Below, one piece after another: positions 22,091-34,600 of a DNA stretch of 64,000 bases. Origin of the DNA: Lichenostomus cassidix (taxonomy: Eukaryota > Chordata > Aves > Passeriformes > Meliphagidae); assembly GCA_008360975.2 (NCBI GenBank), contig CM039184.1:70535056-70599055 (forward strand). The letters run 5' to 3'. Within the stretch, counting starts at the first letter, position 1. The number at the start of each line of letters is the position of its first letter. Below the pieces are notes generated by a model. The model had not been told where the DNA came from, did not search any database, and saw only the letters and a list, made by a program, of their open reading frames with translations. The translations under genes were made by a program, and so were the position numbers.

Positions 22091-24271
22091 GAGGTCTGAG
22101 AGGGACCCTGTGAGAGAATTGAAGCACATGGGTGGGAACAAATGGACATTGAGCAGAGAAAGACAGGTCAGATGAGAAGTGAGAATGGTGGGAATTAGAC
22201 TGGAAAAGTGCTAGGAAGAGTGGGCTAGAAAATGAGAGAAATGAGAAGGACTTAAGGAAGGAAACAGCAGAATGGAATGCATGGCTTCTATTAAATCACC
22301 AAATCTAACTCATTACACTTGAGAAATAAAAAAAAAAATTAAATGCACTGTTCCTGAAGTATTTTGATGTGCCCATAAATATAGACCCATGTTATATGGA
22401 ATTTAATATTGTATCTATGAACACAGCACTGTGTGGACTTGGACTTTTGCATGGTACTGTGCACAGTGTTCTCCTGGATACAGAGTTGAAGGAAGGTGTT
22501 TGCTCTGAAAGTGGTGAATCCTTCCTGCGCCGTGCAGGGCGGCAGCTCAGGGGGAGCTGCTGGGTGGCTCAGGGTACCCGGCAGTGGTGGCCCAGCACCA
22601 TGGCTCGCCAGCCGCCCCTGCTGCTCTCTGGAGCACTCTGGGTCTCGCCCAGCCTGCCGCAGGCTCTGTGCGCCCCGGGCAGGAGGGGATGCTGCCTGTG
22701 CCCGCCGCGCTCCCTGCAGCCTCCCGTTGCCATCTAGCGGCTCTTGTAGGACTAGCTGTGCCTGGAAAACAGGTTTTCCCCAACCAGATGGACGCCCAGC
22801 AATTGCTTTTCTGGAGAAGATTTTCACGATTTGCCCCCAAAGGCTCCTGAGCGACTTGCTCAGAAGCACAGGGTCTGATGCTTGCAGTGGAGAGAGGTCC
22901 CTTTCGGCAACACCCAGAGTCTGGTTGTGCTTTGCAATTAGACAGGCTATTCACCTGCCTTCTAGGTGTGCATTGTACACAAGGGGAAGGCTGGGAAAGT
23001 CTCAAAGGCAGCCGAGTGAGACTTCAGCCCTGCTGGGCTGCCTCCCTTACTGGCAGATGGGAGCTCAGCAGCACCAGGATCTTCACCTCTCACTTTTAAC
23101 AATTCTGGTTTTTTGCCATGGTATTTTAGTATGTTCACCCTTGCTAGATCCCAACCAGACCAAGACAAAATCGTGTAGCTGTTGGGCAAGCACAGAGCAA
23201 ATATTGGTCCAATGGGTATATTGCACTGGCTCCATGCCATTCCTCTCCCCTGGTCCATGAGAACTGAAGGCATGGTGCAGATGGACAGTTTAAGACTGAT
23301 GTCCTTGAGTGAAGCCAAAAGTAATTGGACTCCTTTTCCTTCTAGAGAGCTGCCAGTCACTTTCCGTTCTTTTTTTCCCCCTGAAGAACAGAGATGATAA
23401 AAGCTGAGAAAATTTGGGAAAGGTGAGAAAAGAGGGAGAGGAGTGAAGGAATGAGATCTGTGAAGCATGCCCTCTCTTCATTGGTGTCTTTGAACAATCC
23501 AATTTTCTCAAGAAATCAAGTGGAAAAATCTTAAGGAAAGAGTTAGGAGAACTTACTTAGAAAAGTGGAAAACCTCCCTTCCCCTTTGCATTGCTTTCTT
23601 GAAAGGGAGACCACTATGAAAGAATAAAAGAATATTCCTGCTCTGTCTCATGGAGTACCTCAATACAGAACATCCCCACATCCATTGCTGTGGTAGCATC
23701 TGCTTGTCTTTGTGTTAACTTGTGATGGATTATTCCATTCTGGGTTATTGCCACTGTGGTGTGTAATCAGCATAGCAAATAATATCCAATTGTACTTACA
23801 ATTTAGCACTTACACGCTGAACCTGTTGTAGTTTTCAGAAGAAAAACTTCCCCAATTGTAGAAATACAACAAAACTGTACAAACATCCATCAGGAGGTAG
23901 TAGCAGTAGTGGGACAGTGTTTGTTCATGCAAGAAAAAAGAAGCCCACAATATGTCTGTAACAGCAAAGCTTTGTGCATGTGTTGTATGGCACAGCTGCC
24001 TTTCTTCTTCCTTGGATGACCTTGAAGAGGATCCTTGTGTCTGCTAGCTGCAGGCTAAGGCAAACCAATGCATACCTGCAAAGCATGACTGCAGGGCAAA
24101 AATCTGAAGCCTTTGTATGAAAAAACCTCACCATAGATGTTTCATAATGAAAAATGTCCCCAAACTTCTATTTTTTTAAATGAAGAACTGTGTCCTTTTT
24201 TTACATGTTTATTTCAAAACAAAACTTTGCTCTATGCATCTGCCTAAATTGAAGGTTTCATTCTGTTCTGC

Positions 24272-24296
24272 TTTTTTTTTTTCTTTTTTTTTTTTT
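24272..24296. repeat. Poly(T) tract
   Basis: T runs with a single C interruption, followed by CAGT. It resembles a splice-acceptor tract, but no exon-like frame follows. Confidence 0.9.
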
Positions 24297-27200
24297 CAGT
24301 GGGAAAGAGAGAAGGAAAATATATGAGCCACTGAAAACTGAGAGCAAAAACAGCTTTGATTTTGGAAAACAGAAAAGTAACAAAACTAGATCAAGCAAAA
24401 TGCAAGTCTGAAGGTGGCAGGGCCCTGCTGTAAAGAGATACTGTCATACAGGGAATAAAAGGCACAGATTGAACAGTGATTTTCAGGCTGGAAAAAAATT
24501 CTTTAAATCTAACCAGCAGCAGGAGTTGGGTGACACGGAGTGCTGTGTGTGTTTTGCCATCACTGGGTATCTGTAAGATCTGGTTAGACACCACACAGCT
24601 GGAACCACCTGGGACAAGCTGCCCAGTGGACCAGGGAGTCTTTTCTCCCCCCCATGAGAGTGGCTATCCTGGGCATGACTTCCAGAGGTGTTGGTGCCAA
24701 ACCTTCATGAGGAAATGATCCAACTTCTCAGAGCCTCCAGCCCCTCTCTGGCAGCCCTTTGCCCCCAGCACTGTAGGCAGCAGGGTGTGGAAAGAGCACA
24801 ACCTCCAGGGCCTCCCTGGGCTCTGTAGCTCCTCACACTTGTATCTCGTGGCTCTTCTTCTCCACTGTCATGCCAGTCTCTGTCCCCAACCCTCCTCTGA
24901 TCCAGAAAAGGAGGTGGCACCTCACTGGGAGTGAATGAGTACCATTTTACTTTGATTAGAGCTTCCCCAAGAGGGTATTTCCTGTGACTGAGTGCCACAG
25001 AGGGTTCTAAGTTCAAAATTAGTTGAAAGAAATTTTATCATAAGTTTTACATTTTTTTAAGTGGCCTTATATTGCCTATTTTCTTAGCCTGAAAAATCCT
25101 GAATAAATAGACTTAAATAAGCACTATATTACTGAGCAATTCTTAGCTCTTGTTTATATAAAAAGAGCAGAGTGAACCTATCACTGTCTGAAAGGAAAGT
25201 CACATTCCAGATCTCTGCTTGCTTTGGGCACCAAAGCAGGAATGACTATTTCATTTTAACATTTTTAAGTTTATATACTGGAACTGATGCTGGAGTATCA
25301 TGAATGTGATCACAGAGCATTTTTCTTTCATGTATTCCTCTTCATTCATTCATTTTAATGTATGTTGACTTATATAAATCATTGCAAAGCATGCATGACA
25401 TGTTACAATGACACCTAGAAAAGAAAAGGACATCACTGGAGGGCTGAGTTGTCCAGTTGACAGTAGGACTGACAGCTTTGATGCTCCTCTGTTATTCTCA
25501 GTTACATCCTCAATTACATATCATTGCATTATGTGCAGAGGTACAGCCAGTGCTTGTGCTGTCTGGCTGTGTGATCAGCAAAGGAGCTGTGTATAAAAAT
25601 ATGGCTCAATTTTGCACTATTTGTGTGGTTTGCAAGTGAGGGAGAATCCATATTATTCTGAAATATGCTATAGAGCTTTTTCTACTTTAGCTATATTCCC
25701 ACCAGCTAGTTGAACTGGATAAGAGCTGCACTTGGTGTATGGCTTAGCTGCAGCCACATGTAAGCATTGTCCTTCCACAAGGAAAAGCCCCAAATGGGCT
25801 TCCATAGCACATTACAGCTAGTTTAAATCCATCTGGCTTCAGCTTTCTAAAACTGCATGATCTTTTGCTGGTACATGGTAGATGGCAAGGATCCCTGAAC
25901 AGCTGGATAATCCATCCTTCTTGCATGAAGCCTCTTTGTTTTGTCCCTAGAAATGACAAACCCCACAAATTACCCCACTGTTCACTTATACACCAATTTT
26001 TTTTGATAGAGAGGTACCATAAGGGCAGGGGAGAGCTAATGGTGCACCTGGATGATCAACACAAGGGCACTCAAATCCATGGTAGGATGGGAAGGTGATT
26101 TCACAGCCCCTCTCTGCCACATGGACATCATTTTGTGCAGGCAGCAGTATTTGCCCAGCTCCATCAGCAGCTGGTTTAGTAAACTGATCACGTTAAAAAC
26201 TGATCTGCAGTTTTGTTTTGTAGAGGCAATTTCAAGCTCCCTGATGCAGCCCTCTGTGACTGTGCAACTCAGCACTGGCATGGAGAAAGGCACTGACCAA
26301 GGGGCAGGAAAGGGAAGGTGAAAAGTGCTTTGCAGGCACAGCCTGACCATACAACCCCACCCCTGGCTAATTAATTGCACAGTCAGTGCCAAAATTCTAT
26401 TCCTGCCCTACTAAGTTACGGCCATTTCAAATCATATTTTTCTTCCCCGGTTGTTTGGCAAGAGAGTTATGTTCCTAGCTTTAAATACAGCTATCTAGGG
26501 ACTCCCAGAGAGACATTTATTTTTATTATATTTTTCTTTTGGACTTTATTCACAAAGCCAGCAAGGATAACTAAAAAGCTGAGATTTGAAAGAGGAAGGG
26601 GGTTTAAATGAGAAATACCCTTTCAAGGAATTTTGGTGAAACATCTTGAAACAAAGACAAGAATGGAGATAGAATTTCCTTGGTGTTTAAACTTTCATGT
26701 TTTAGTAGAAGAAAACCCACCCTGTTTGAAACAGATTTTTGAGAAGCTGATGGAAGTAATGGAGTGTGACATGCAGAGCTGGGACAAGGAATATACTGGA
26801 AGAAGCAAGCACAGTATCTTTAAGAAGTTGCCAAGACCTACAGAAGGCTGACATGGGCAATTTCCTCCAAACTGAAGCTACAAGCAAATGAAATAGATGG
26901 AAGGTTGTTGAAATTGAAGGTAGGAGTCTTCTGAGCTGTATACAAAATGAATGAGCAGGCAATTATGAGGACACCAGAGCTATCAAGAGTTTGGAGTAGA
27001 TGTGTGCTGTGTGAATGTGCAGTCACCTTTGTCAAGATGGTCCCAATAAATTTTAAAACTGAAAATTTCAATGGGAAGAGAACAAAAGTACACCAGTTAC
27101 ACTCATTCTTTACCATATAAACAGGTACAGCTTCAAGGAAATCAAATGCTGCTTTGGAAGGATCTGTAAAGTCACTCAGTTCAGAGCAACTCTCTTCAGA

Positions 27201-28850
27201 CCAGCAATGCTCAGTGTCACAGACATCCTACTACCTCTTCCAAAAGCAAGGGAGTACTGAAAGTCTGTGGTGGCAAATGATCTTTCTCTAATGCAGAACT
27301 TGATACAGGTATCAGACTTTGGCCACTTTTAGTGTAGACATCTAAGCTGGTGTTGGACTTGCATCACAGTGGGCATCTGATTGTCACTATGACCAGGAGC
27401 ACCTGCTGCTCCTGATTGCCAAGGTTTATGGGACAAATTCTCACTGAGTTTCTGGGCAGATGAAAGCAGCTCAGGACCTTATACAGCCTCTGAGGGATTG
27501 AGGTCAGAAATTGATCTGTACAGGAGGGTCTTGGAACATAGGTTGAGAGAGAAGAAACTGTAGATGTGTATTTGGGATGGATGTCACAGATTAACCCCTG
27601 CCTCTCTCCAGAGAGAAGTACAGAAGCTGTTGGAATAGAAAACTGAGGCACTCAGAGATCTGCCAGCGTCAGCAAAAACCTTGCCCCAGCTGCTGAGTGC
27701 ACCCACTGGCTTTGGATCAGGCTCCAGAGACAAATTTTACCAGTTGCAAGACTTACAAGCTTGCCAGACCCCATCTAAAAATGAAAACTGCAAACTCGTA
27801 ACTGGTGACTCTCTAGGTGGTTTTACAAAACCCACCACAAAGAAAAACAGCAGAATAAAATCCATTTGTGTGATTTAAAATCGATATAGTACATAACTCC
27901 ATAGCATTTCAAGTTGAAGACAGTTGAGAGGTGTAAAAAGCCTTTAAGTAGAATGCACTAGAAATATGAAGAGATACTGAGAGCTAGCCAACAGGTCCTG
28001 CTCTGTAAAACTCAGCAGGAGGAGTTGAACTCCATCTTCCACCAGCACATCTTTGGTTCACTCAGTGTTTTAATATTCAAAGAAATGAAGTTGTTCCAAG
28101 AGAAGGAACTGGAAGAAAAAACAGCCATTAAGACGTAAAAACCAGCCAAGTGGTTTAGAAGCTTACTGGGATTGCAGTGTAGCCATGTTATTGCACCAAA
28201 TGGCCCTGAGAAAATCTCTTCACAAAACACTTTCAGGACATTCTGTTTCATCACAGTGCAGGACTGTATTTTTCTCCTGACCTCTCTAAATTTGCATGGG
28301 CTAGGAAAGTGTCACTATTTTATGCCTATGTCAAGATTCAAGCTGGAGTACAAGCCCAGGTGTGACAGTGGCAAAAGATAGTCTTCCTCACTTCCTCCCT
28401 TGCCCTGCTTTGCAACTGTCTTTGACGGGCAATATGATTTATCCCAAGATGAAAACCAGGTGGGAATTGCAGGAGGAACTGTCACATAAGGAGATAAAAC
28501 CCTAAAGTAGCTCCCGAGGTGCTTTGATGTTTTTGTCATTGTGGATTCTGCAAGGCTAAATCTGTAAACATTTCTGTTTATAAGCTAGCTACAAGCTCTT
28601 CCTGCTTATATATAATGCTTTAGACATGCTTGTCTTATTTTGGGACTATTTAGATACTATATCAGCAATACATCCAATCATAATCATCCACATAACCAGT
28701 GTCAGGCTTCTTGTGCCTGAGTCTCTCTGACTGCCACAGTGTGACTCCTGCTGCACCTCAGGGAAAACTGATTCTTCTTCCCCTCCCTGTCTTGTGCTCA
28801 GAAGGGCTCTGGGAGACAGAAGGTATTGAAAGAATTGGAAGTTGTAAACA

Positions 28851-29088
28851 TCAATTATAGAATCACTTAAGTTGGAAAAGATCTCCAAGATCATGAAGTC
28901 CAACCCTTGATCAAACACCACCCTGTGAACTCAACCATAGCACACAGTGCCATGTCCAGTCATTCCTGGAACAGCCCCAGGGATGGTGACTCCACCACCT
29001 CCCTGGGCAGCCTGTTCCAATGCTTAACCACCCCTTTAGTGAAGAAACTTCCTTATGTCCAACCTGAACCTCTCAAGTTTTGGTTAAC
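28851..29088 (-). mobile_element. CR1-type LINE 3' fragment
   Basis: The plus strand reads TATAGAATCACTTAAGTTGG, then GATCTCCAAGATCATGAAGT and, further on, CTCCCTGGGCAGCCTGTTCC. This is the reverse complement of the CR1 3' end that ends in ATTCTRTG-type repeats. About 240 bp remain and no reverse transcriptase frame is left. It lies in the intergenic region downstream of BOD1L1. Recognised from memory of the avian CR1 consensus. Confidence 0.9.
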
Positions 29089-30300
29089 TACAGCAGACCA
29101 GTATTGTAATTTAGATGACGCTTTGAAACTACAAAGCAAAAAAATTCAAAAAATTTCCAATATGGATCAACAGTGATGTAGCCTAGCAGAAATATCTATT
29201 TTGTTAACAAGAAAGAAGCTGGCAGCAAGTGAAATGTGCATTAGATGAAGGCATGTGGAATTGGCAGTTTTTACCCTCTCTTAAGTGGCTGTCCTGCAGA
29301 AAGATAATTCCTTTAATGCCTTCATATTACAGGATAAGTTAATAAATTATCAAAGATACATCCCTCAGACAAGGAGATGTTCCCAAATGTTATTCCTAGA
29401 TGTTATCCATCACTAGGGGGAAGGACAGTAGACCATCTTCTAGCTTAGCTTTGAGAGACTGACACTGATCTTCAGAGCTGTGTTTCTCTACTGATACCAC
29501 CAGACAAAGACTCTCCAAAGGAACTGACCCAAGTCAGAGCTTTGTCAGTCAGAATCCATCAGAAGAGCTGTGCCTGTGGAACAGGCAGATATGAACTGTC
29601 CCAGGACAGGACAGGTACTGCCAGCAGAGAGAATAAATGATAATCATGTACAGTGCAGTGGGGAGGCTTCCTTAGGCAGCTCCTGAGCAATCTCACTACT
29701 GAACTCAGGTGTAAAGAAACAAAGGAACAGGTGCAGGGAGACTCCAAATCCCTTCTAAAGTCTGGAAAGCACCCATGGAAAAACAGGCAGTTCAGCCTCT
29801 TTAATCTTACAGAACAAAGGCTGAGATGAAATCTACACCTTTGGTCTATGCATACTGCAGGGGGCAAAGGGAGAAAAGGGGAAGACAACCTATGCTACAA
29901 TTGCACATAAATACCAGTATCAGTAATGTATGGGAATATACCAAGCAGTATGTTAGCAAGGTTATGTATCAATATGGCAGCACAGTTAAGGTAGAAAGTA
30001 AAAGAAGCTAATTTTCAGAGCAAAGGTATTTTCTTCTTTCAGACTAAGTTGCTTACAAAAGTATTATGTGCACACTTGCTTTTATAGTGTACTAAGGCAG
30101 GCAAACAGTTACACACTTTCCCTACTGTTTACATACCTAAAATATAAGCACCTGTGAACACTTTTTAAAGACAAGAACCAGGTAAAGCTTGTAGACATGA
30201 CTCCAACCAGACACATTTGTAAAGACAAGTTCCACAGTAAAATGATTAAAGGAAAATAAAATATGGCAACTCAGATTTTTGGCAAACATTTTATATTTTT
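29089..30300. other. Intergenic tail downstream of BOD1L1, nothing seen
   Basis: Unremarkable AT-moderate sequence with short random frames. The true 3' end of the BOD1L1 transcript could extend into its upper part. Confidence 0.4.
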
Positions 30301-30414
30301 TATATAAAAATCTCAGTAAGAAACCTAGCAGAATATCTGACGGAAACATCTGCCTTACAACAAGTTCAAAAAAACTCACAAAAAAAAGAGAAATAAAGAA
30401 AAAAAAAGTAAAAT

Positions 30415-31548
30415 TCCAACCCCCCAAATCTTTAATTATAAACCAGAATATCAACAAAACACTTAAAATAATCTCAGATTGTTTGGCAATTCATCACATC
30501 ATAACAAGAGACACATTTGATCATAAAAAAAAAGTTTAACTTTATATACAACTTCACTTGAACATTTGCTCTTACCAGAGTTAATATACATTAAAAAAAG
30601 ATTCTGGCAATAATACCAGCTTCTATTTTTAATACCTGTGTATAAAATGTAACATAAAATGCTGAAGCTCTATAGTTAGGAGAAGTGACATTTGATTTCA
30701 ATGGGTCCCTCTTTGTTGAAAAAGACAAATACTGAAAGAACAGGTGTTCAGTTGCAAAATAAAACTTTCATTTTAGGGTGGTGTTGGTTGACTGTGGATA
30801 AATCTAACTTAACACTATTTGTTTCTTGAAGTTGGTAGTGGATTTACAAGTGAAAATATAATCTAGTAAGATTACATTTTAAATGTCATACTTTGTCACA
30901 AATGTGAACAGAAAGGAGCCAAGTCCCTTTCACTATGCTAAACTACTTTAATGCATGCGAGAAAAATACTTTACCAACTGTCTGAGCATATTTTAGAGAA
31001 CTTCAGATTTTAGACAGCCCTGGGGGAGCAGAGGGGAAGTTTCCTACTGACATCTGCATAGAATGTAAAATATATAATTAAAAAACCCTAAGGTATATAC
31101 TAAAGTTTACAGACCAATGCTTTCCATATAATAAATAAAATGTCCATCATTGATTAGATTCATACACAGAGTAAAATACAACCTATTTTTACAAGTTTAT
31201 GTACAAAGTGTATTAGTAGGCACATGGGTGCCTTATGGGTTGGAAGCATTTGCATTAGCATGTCACATTGGGAAACTCCAACTTTCCAAGTCAGTGATAA
31301 AATATATAACTACTTTGTTTTTCATTCAGATACAAAGTAAACTTATTTTTCATCTGAAATAAATGTACATAATATTCTGTATAAACAATAGTTTATAAAG
31401 CTGTTTAAAATGTAACTTAAAAGTACTGCATTGTTTAACTTAGAGCTCTGAAACAAGCACGTGCAAATCCCTTTGCTTTAAAAAAAATAGAAGCACAGAT
31501 GTTTGTTTTCCTTTTGACTCTTCCAAGAACAGTACTGGCTGGTAAAGA
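30415..31548 (-). other. BOD1L1: Probable BOD1L1 3' untranslated region
   Basis: AT-rich sequence follows the TAA stop on the minus strand. ATTAAA poly(A)-signal variants on this strand lie at plus positions 30947-30952, 30628-30633 and 30431-30436. The last is followed by a long U-rich/GU-rich stretch, a suitable downstream element. I therefore put the end near 30415, but any of the three could be used. No canonical AATAAA is seen on this strand. Confidence 0.4.
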
Positions 31549-31657
31549 TTATCGTTTTGCTTTCTTTACTGGCGTCTCCTCTGCTTTCTGCTGGCCTTTT
31601 CTCCGTACCACTGTTGGGCTGTCCTCCCTTTTACGCTTGGCAGACTGCACCTTCAGC
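31549..31657 (-). CDS. BOD1L1: BOD1L1 terminal coding exon (23 in window)
   Basis: 109 coding nt, phase 2 in, ending in TAA at 31549-31551. It encodes KRKREDSPTVVRRKGQQKAE and the terminal ETPVKKAKR, a basic end matching remembered human BOD1L1. Acceptor CTTTTCAG|GCTG. Confidence 0.95.
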
Positions 31658-34600
31658 CTGAAAAGCACAGCAAGCGTTACTTTCACTGAGAGATTATTTT
31701 CACAATATTATTTTCACTAATTTTACAGGTAGAGCCTGTGAAACAAGGAGTGGTCAGGCACAGTTCTGTTCAGAGGGCTCAACTAGACTGTCCATCTCTG
31801 ATGAATTGCAAGGATATATTATATAAAAGCTCACTACTTAAACACACATCTTAACATGATATGGGGTACTAATTCTGTATGTTGGAGAGTACCCCACATG
31901 TAGAATTTGGGGCTAGAATTCTCCTTCATCCTTCCCTTTCTTTGGAAAGATTTGTGGATTATAACAGGATATAACAGACTCCATAACCCTGTACCATGTC
32001 CCCCAAAGACAGAAGAGCAGCAAAAGTGTCTCAAGCCCTGCATGCACCAGAGGGAGTGAAGGGCAGACATCAGGTACCCCTACCCTGTGCATTCACACAC
32101 CCATCCATATGCTCACCAAATTTCAGCTCCAACTAATTGTAACTGGGCTTAAACTCTGGGTTATGAATGGCCATTCAGAACCACACAAAATAATGGAGCT
32201 GAGGTGAACTGGGACAGCCAGCAGTGCACAAATGTTCCCCAAGTTCAGCCTGAGGACACTAACATTTCAGAGAGGATACAACACATTTTACAGGTAAACT
32301 ACAAGATGCAGAGCAAGTGTGCATCATATTTGTTACTTATTCCTTTGGGATTTTACACTGTCATCGCAGCTTTACAAATTAAAAAATACACCAGGAAAGG
32401 AGGGAAAGGGAAATATATTCAAAACTTGGTTTAAGGGCTCTCAGAGTTTCTCCTCTTTTTATCAGCTGATCTTAGATCTTTGAAGCATAAGAATCATGTC
32501 ACCATATTTAGCTTTAACCTGAACTACTGATGCTCTTACCCCCCACCCAGGAAAGAATCACAGCTGAAGTTAAAATACTACATAAACAGCATTTTCAGTT
32601 CTCCCAAGAGGTTTCCAAGCATAGAAAGAAAAAAAATCTAGTCTTCCAAATGTCAAATAAAGGAAGAAAACGAAAAAAATGTAAACAGAAGAAAATCCTT
32701 TAAAAGCTTTTATATATCACAAGAGAACAGAACAAAACTAGTCTGCTGTTCACATTCTGAAGCAGTATGTTACATATAAGGAAAGAATCAGTGTAGTGGC
32801 TTCCAAAACAAATACTCAAAGTAGATTCAACTTTAATACTTACTGTGTCAATGGAGGAGATTTATTAATTTTTGTATCACTTGGAGATCTTTTTTTAGCT
32901 GCTAGTTTCTGTCGTTTTCTAGGAGAAACTGAACTTGGACTGCTGCCTTTAGAAGTTGCACGTGTGGTTGGCTTGCTGTGCTGCTTTCTGTAATACAAAA
33001 GAATGATGAATTTATAGACAACAAAATACATTTACCCAGTCACTGTCTTCTTGCATTCCAACTGCAGATAATTCAGACTGCACAGTGTTTGCAACAAGTA
33101 TCAAAGTTGCCAAAAGAAACAGTGAAGAAAACATATTTGCCTGCTTCAAGACACACTGCGATGCCAAGCTGTGTATTTTCGTATCAAATGTAGAATCAAA
33201 AGGCTGCTTTACTGACAATATTTGGCATTGAACTAAAAACCAAAAACCCTGTTGCAAATCTGCAATATTTTTTGTACTTAAGTGTCCATGTTTAAAGGAA
33301 TGTCTTGTAGTATGAACTCACTCACATAAGCTTTGGTACCCACAAGTTCAGAAACATAAAACCTGCTTAATTTCATGTGATTAATTTCACAGTTTAGAAA
33401 ACAGGTGACTTAAGTCAGAGCAATCCAGCAATGCTGAAAATGAAGAAGCATCCCCTTCCACAAAATTATTCCCAAATGCTACTTATAAAATGCAGACTGT
33501 ATGCAACACCTTAAGGCAGAGATGCTTTATTGCAGTCAGAGCTAGAAAAGTAGAATTGGATATCTGAGACACAACCCCAAATCTATAAAAAAGTAGATGT
33601 TTCTACAAGCAAGCAGAATAAACCCACAAATATCTCAACCTTTATTACAATTTTAGAGTTAATGATCATGTTAGACTAAAGGAAGTCCCCTAGCCTCTCC
33701 CAAAACAAATTTGTGGTTTACTAAGTGCTAGTGGTAAACTTTCACAGTTTTTATGTAAATGAAGAATCATATAATTACTTTCAGATTCAGTTCTGAAATA
33801 ATCAGTTCAGGAACATTGTGTGAACTGTGCTTCAAGTCCTGCCCAAAGGCTAACAAATAATACACACAATATAACATATAACATCCTTAGAGTGAAGTAA
33901 ATCTGGTAAATACAGTAAATTGAAAGTAATCTCACCACCAACACAAAAAAAAAAAGCCTGGACTCCAATTCTGTTCTGAAAGACAGCAACATAAATCAAA
34001 ACTTCCTAAAGCCGCTATCTTTCATTGTTTCCACAATAAGATCAAGAGGATGAGCTCTGCTAGAATTCAGTTTCCCCATGAAAAGGCAGACCTGTGCTAA
34101 GGCAGATGAAGAATTGCTCCTTGAAAGCAGAACTCTTGCTACCACACTCATCTTTTGCAGCAAGACTGCTCTGCAGGCTTGCAGATCACCATACTAGAAA
34201 TTATATCCTCCAGTACTGCAGATTCATGTATTTAACTTGGACAATACTTAAAGAAACAGACAAGAATAATTATATTTTCACCTTGTCCCAACATCAAATA
34301 CCAAATGGTGAATTGTACAGTCAACTCACATCTACCATTTTACCTATCAAAACCAAATGTCCTTAGACTCAACTTCTGAGGCATCACTGGATTGAAGATG
34401 CCAACAGGATCAATTCTTATCTTACTACATATTCAAGTATGCCTTCTGAGACCCTAACAGTTTCCTCCCACCTCACTTTTTGTCTCTTCACCTCTAGAAA
34501 AGTGGTACTAGACTTTGAATCAAAATTATTTGGGAAGCTCTTATCAATTTAAAGCAAACAAACAGAAGGCAAGAAAAGGAAGCAACAACCTTTTCCCTGC

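Larger units (their letters stand above)
16250..28850. other. Intergenic region between NKX3-2 and BOD1L1, no gene seen
   Basis: AT-moderate sequence with only short frames on either strand and no exon or family signature. It contains simple repeats and one candidate conserved element, listed separately. GC-richer unique patches near 18800-19260, 20900-21130, 22500-22900 and 24600-25000 could be old transposon remnants, but I cannot name them. Confidence 0.5.

Noticed and set aside
24272..24300. Poly-T followed by CAG resembling a plus-strand splice acceptor
   Set aside because: No open, protein-like frame or donor follows within a reasonable distance.
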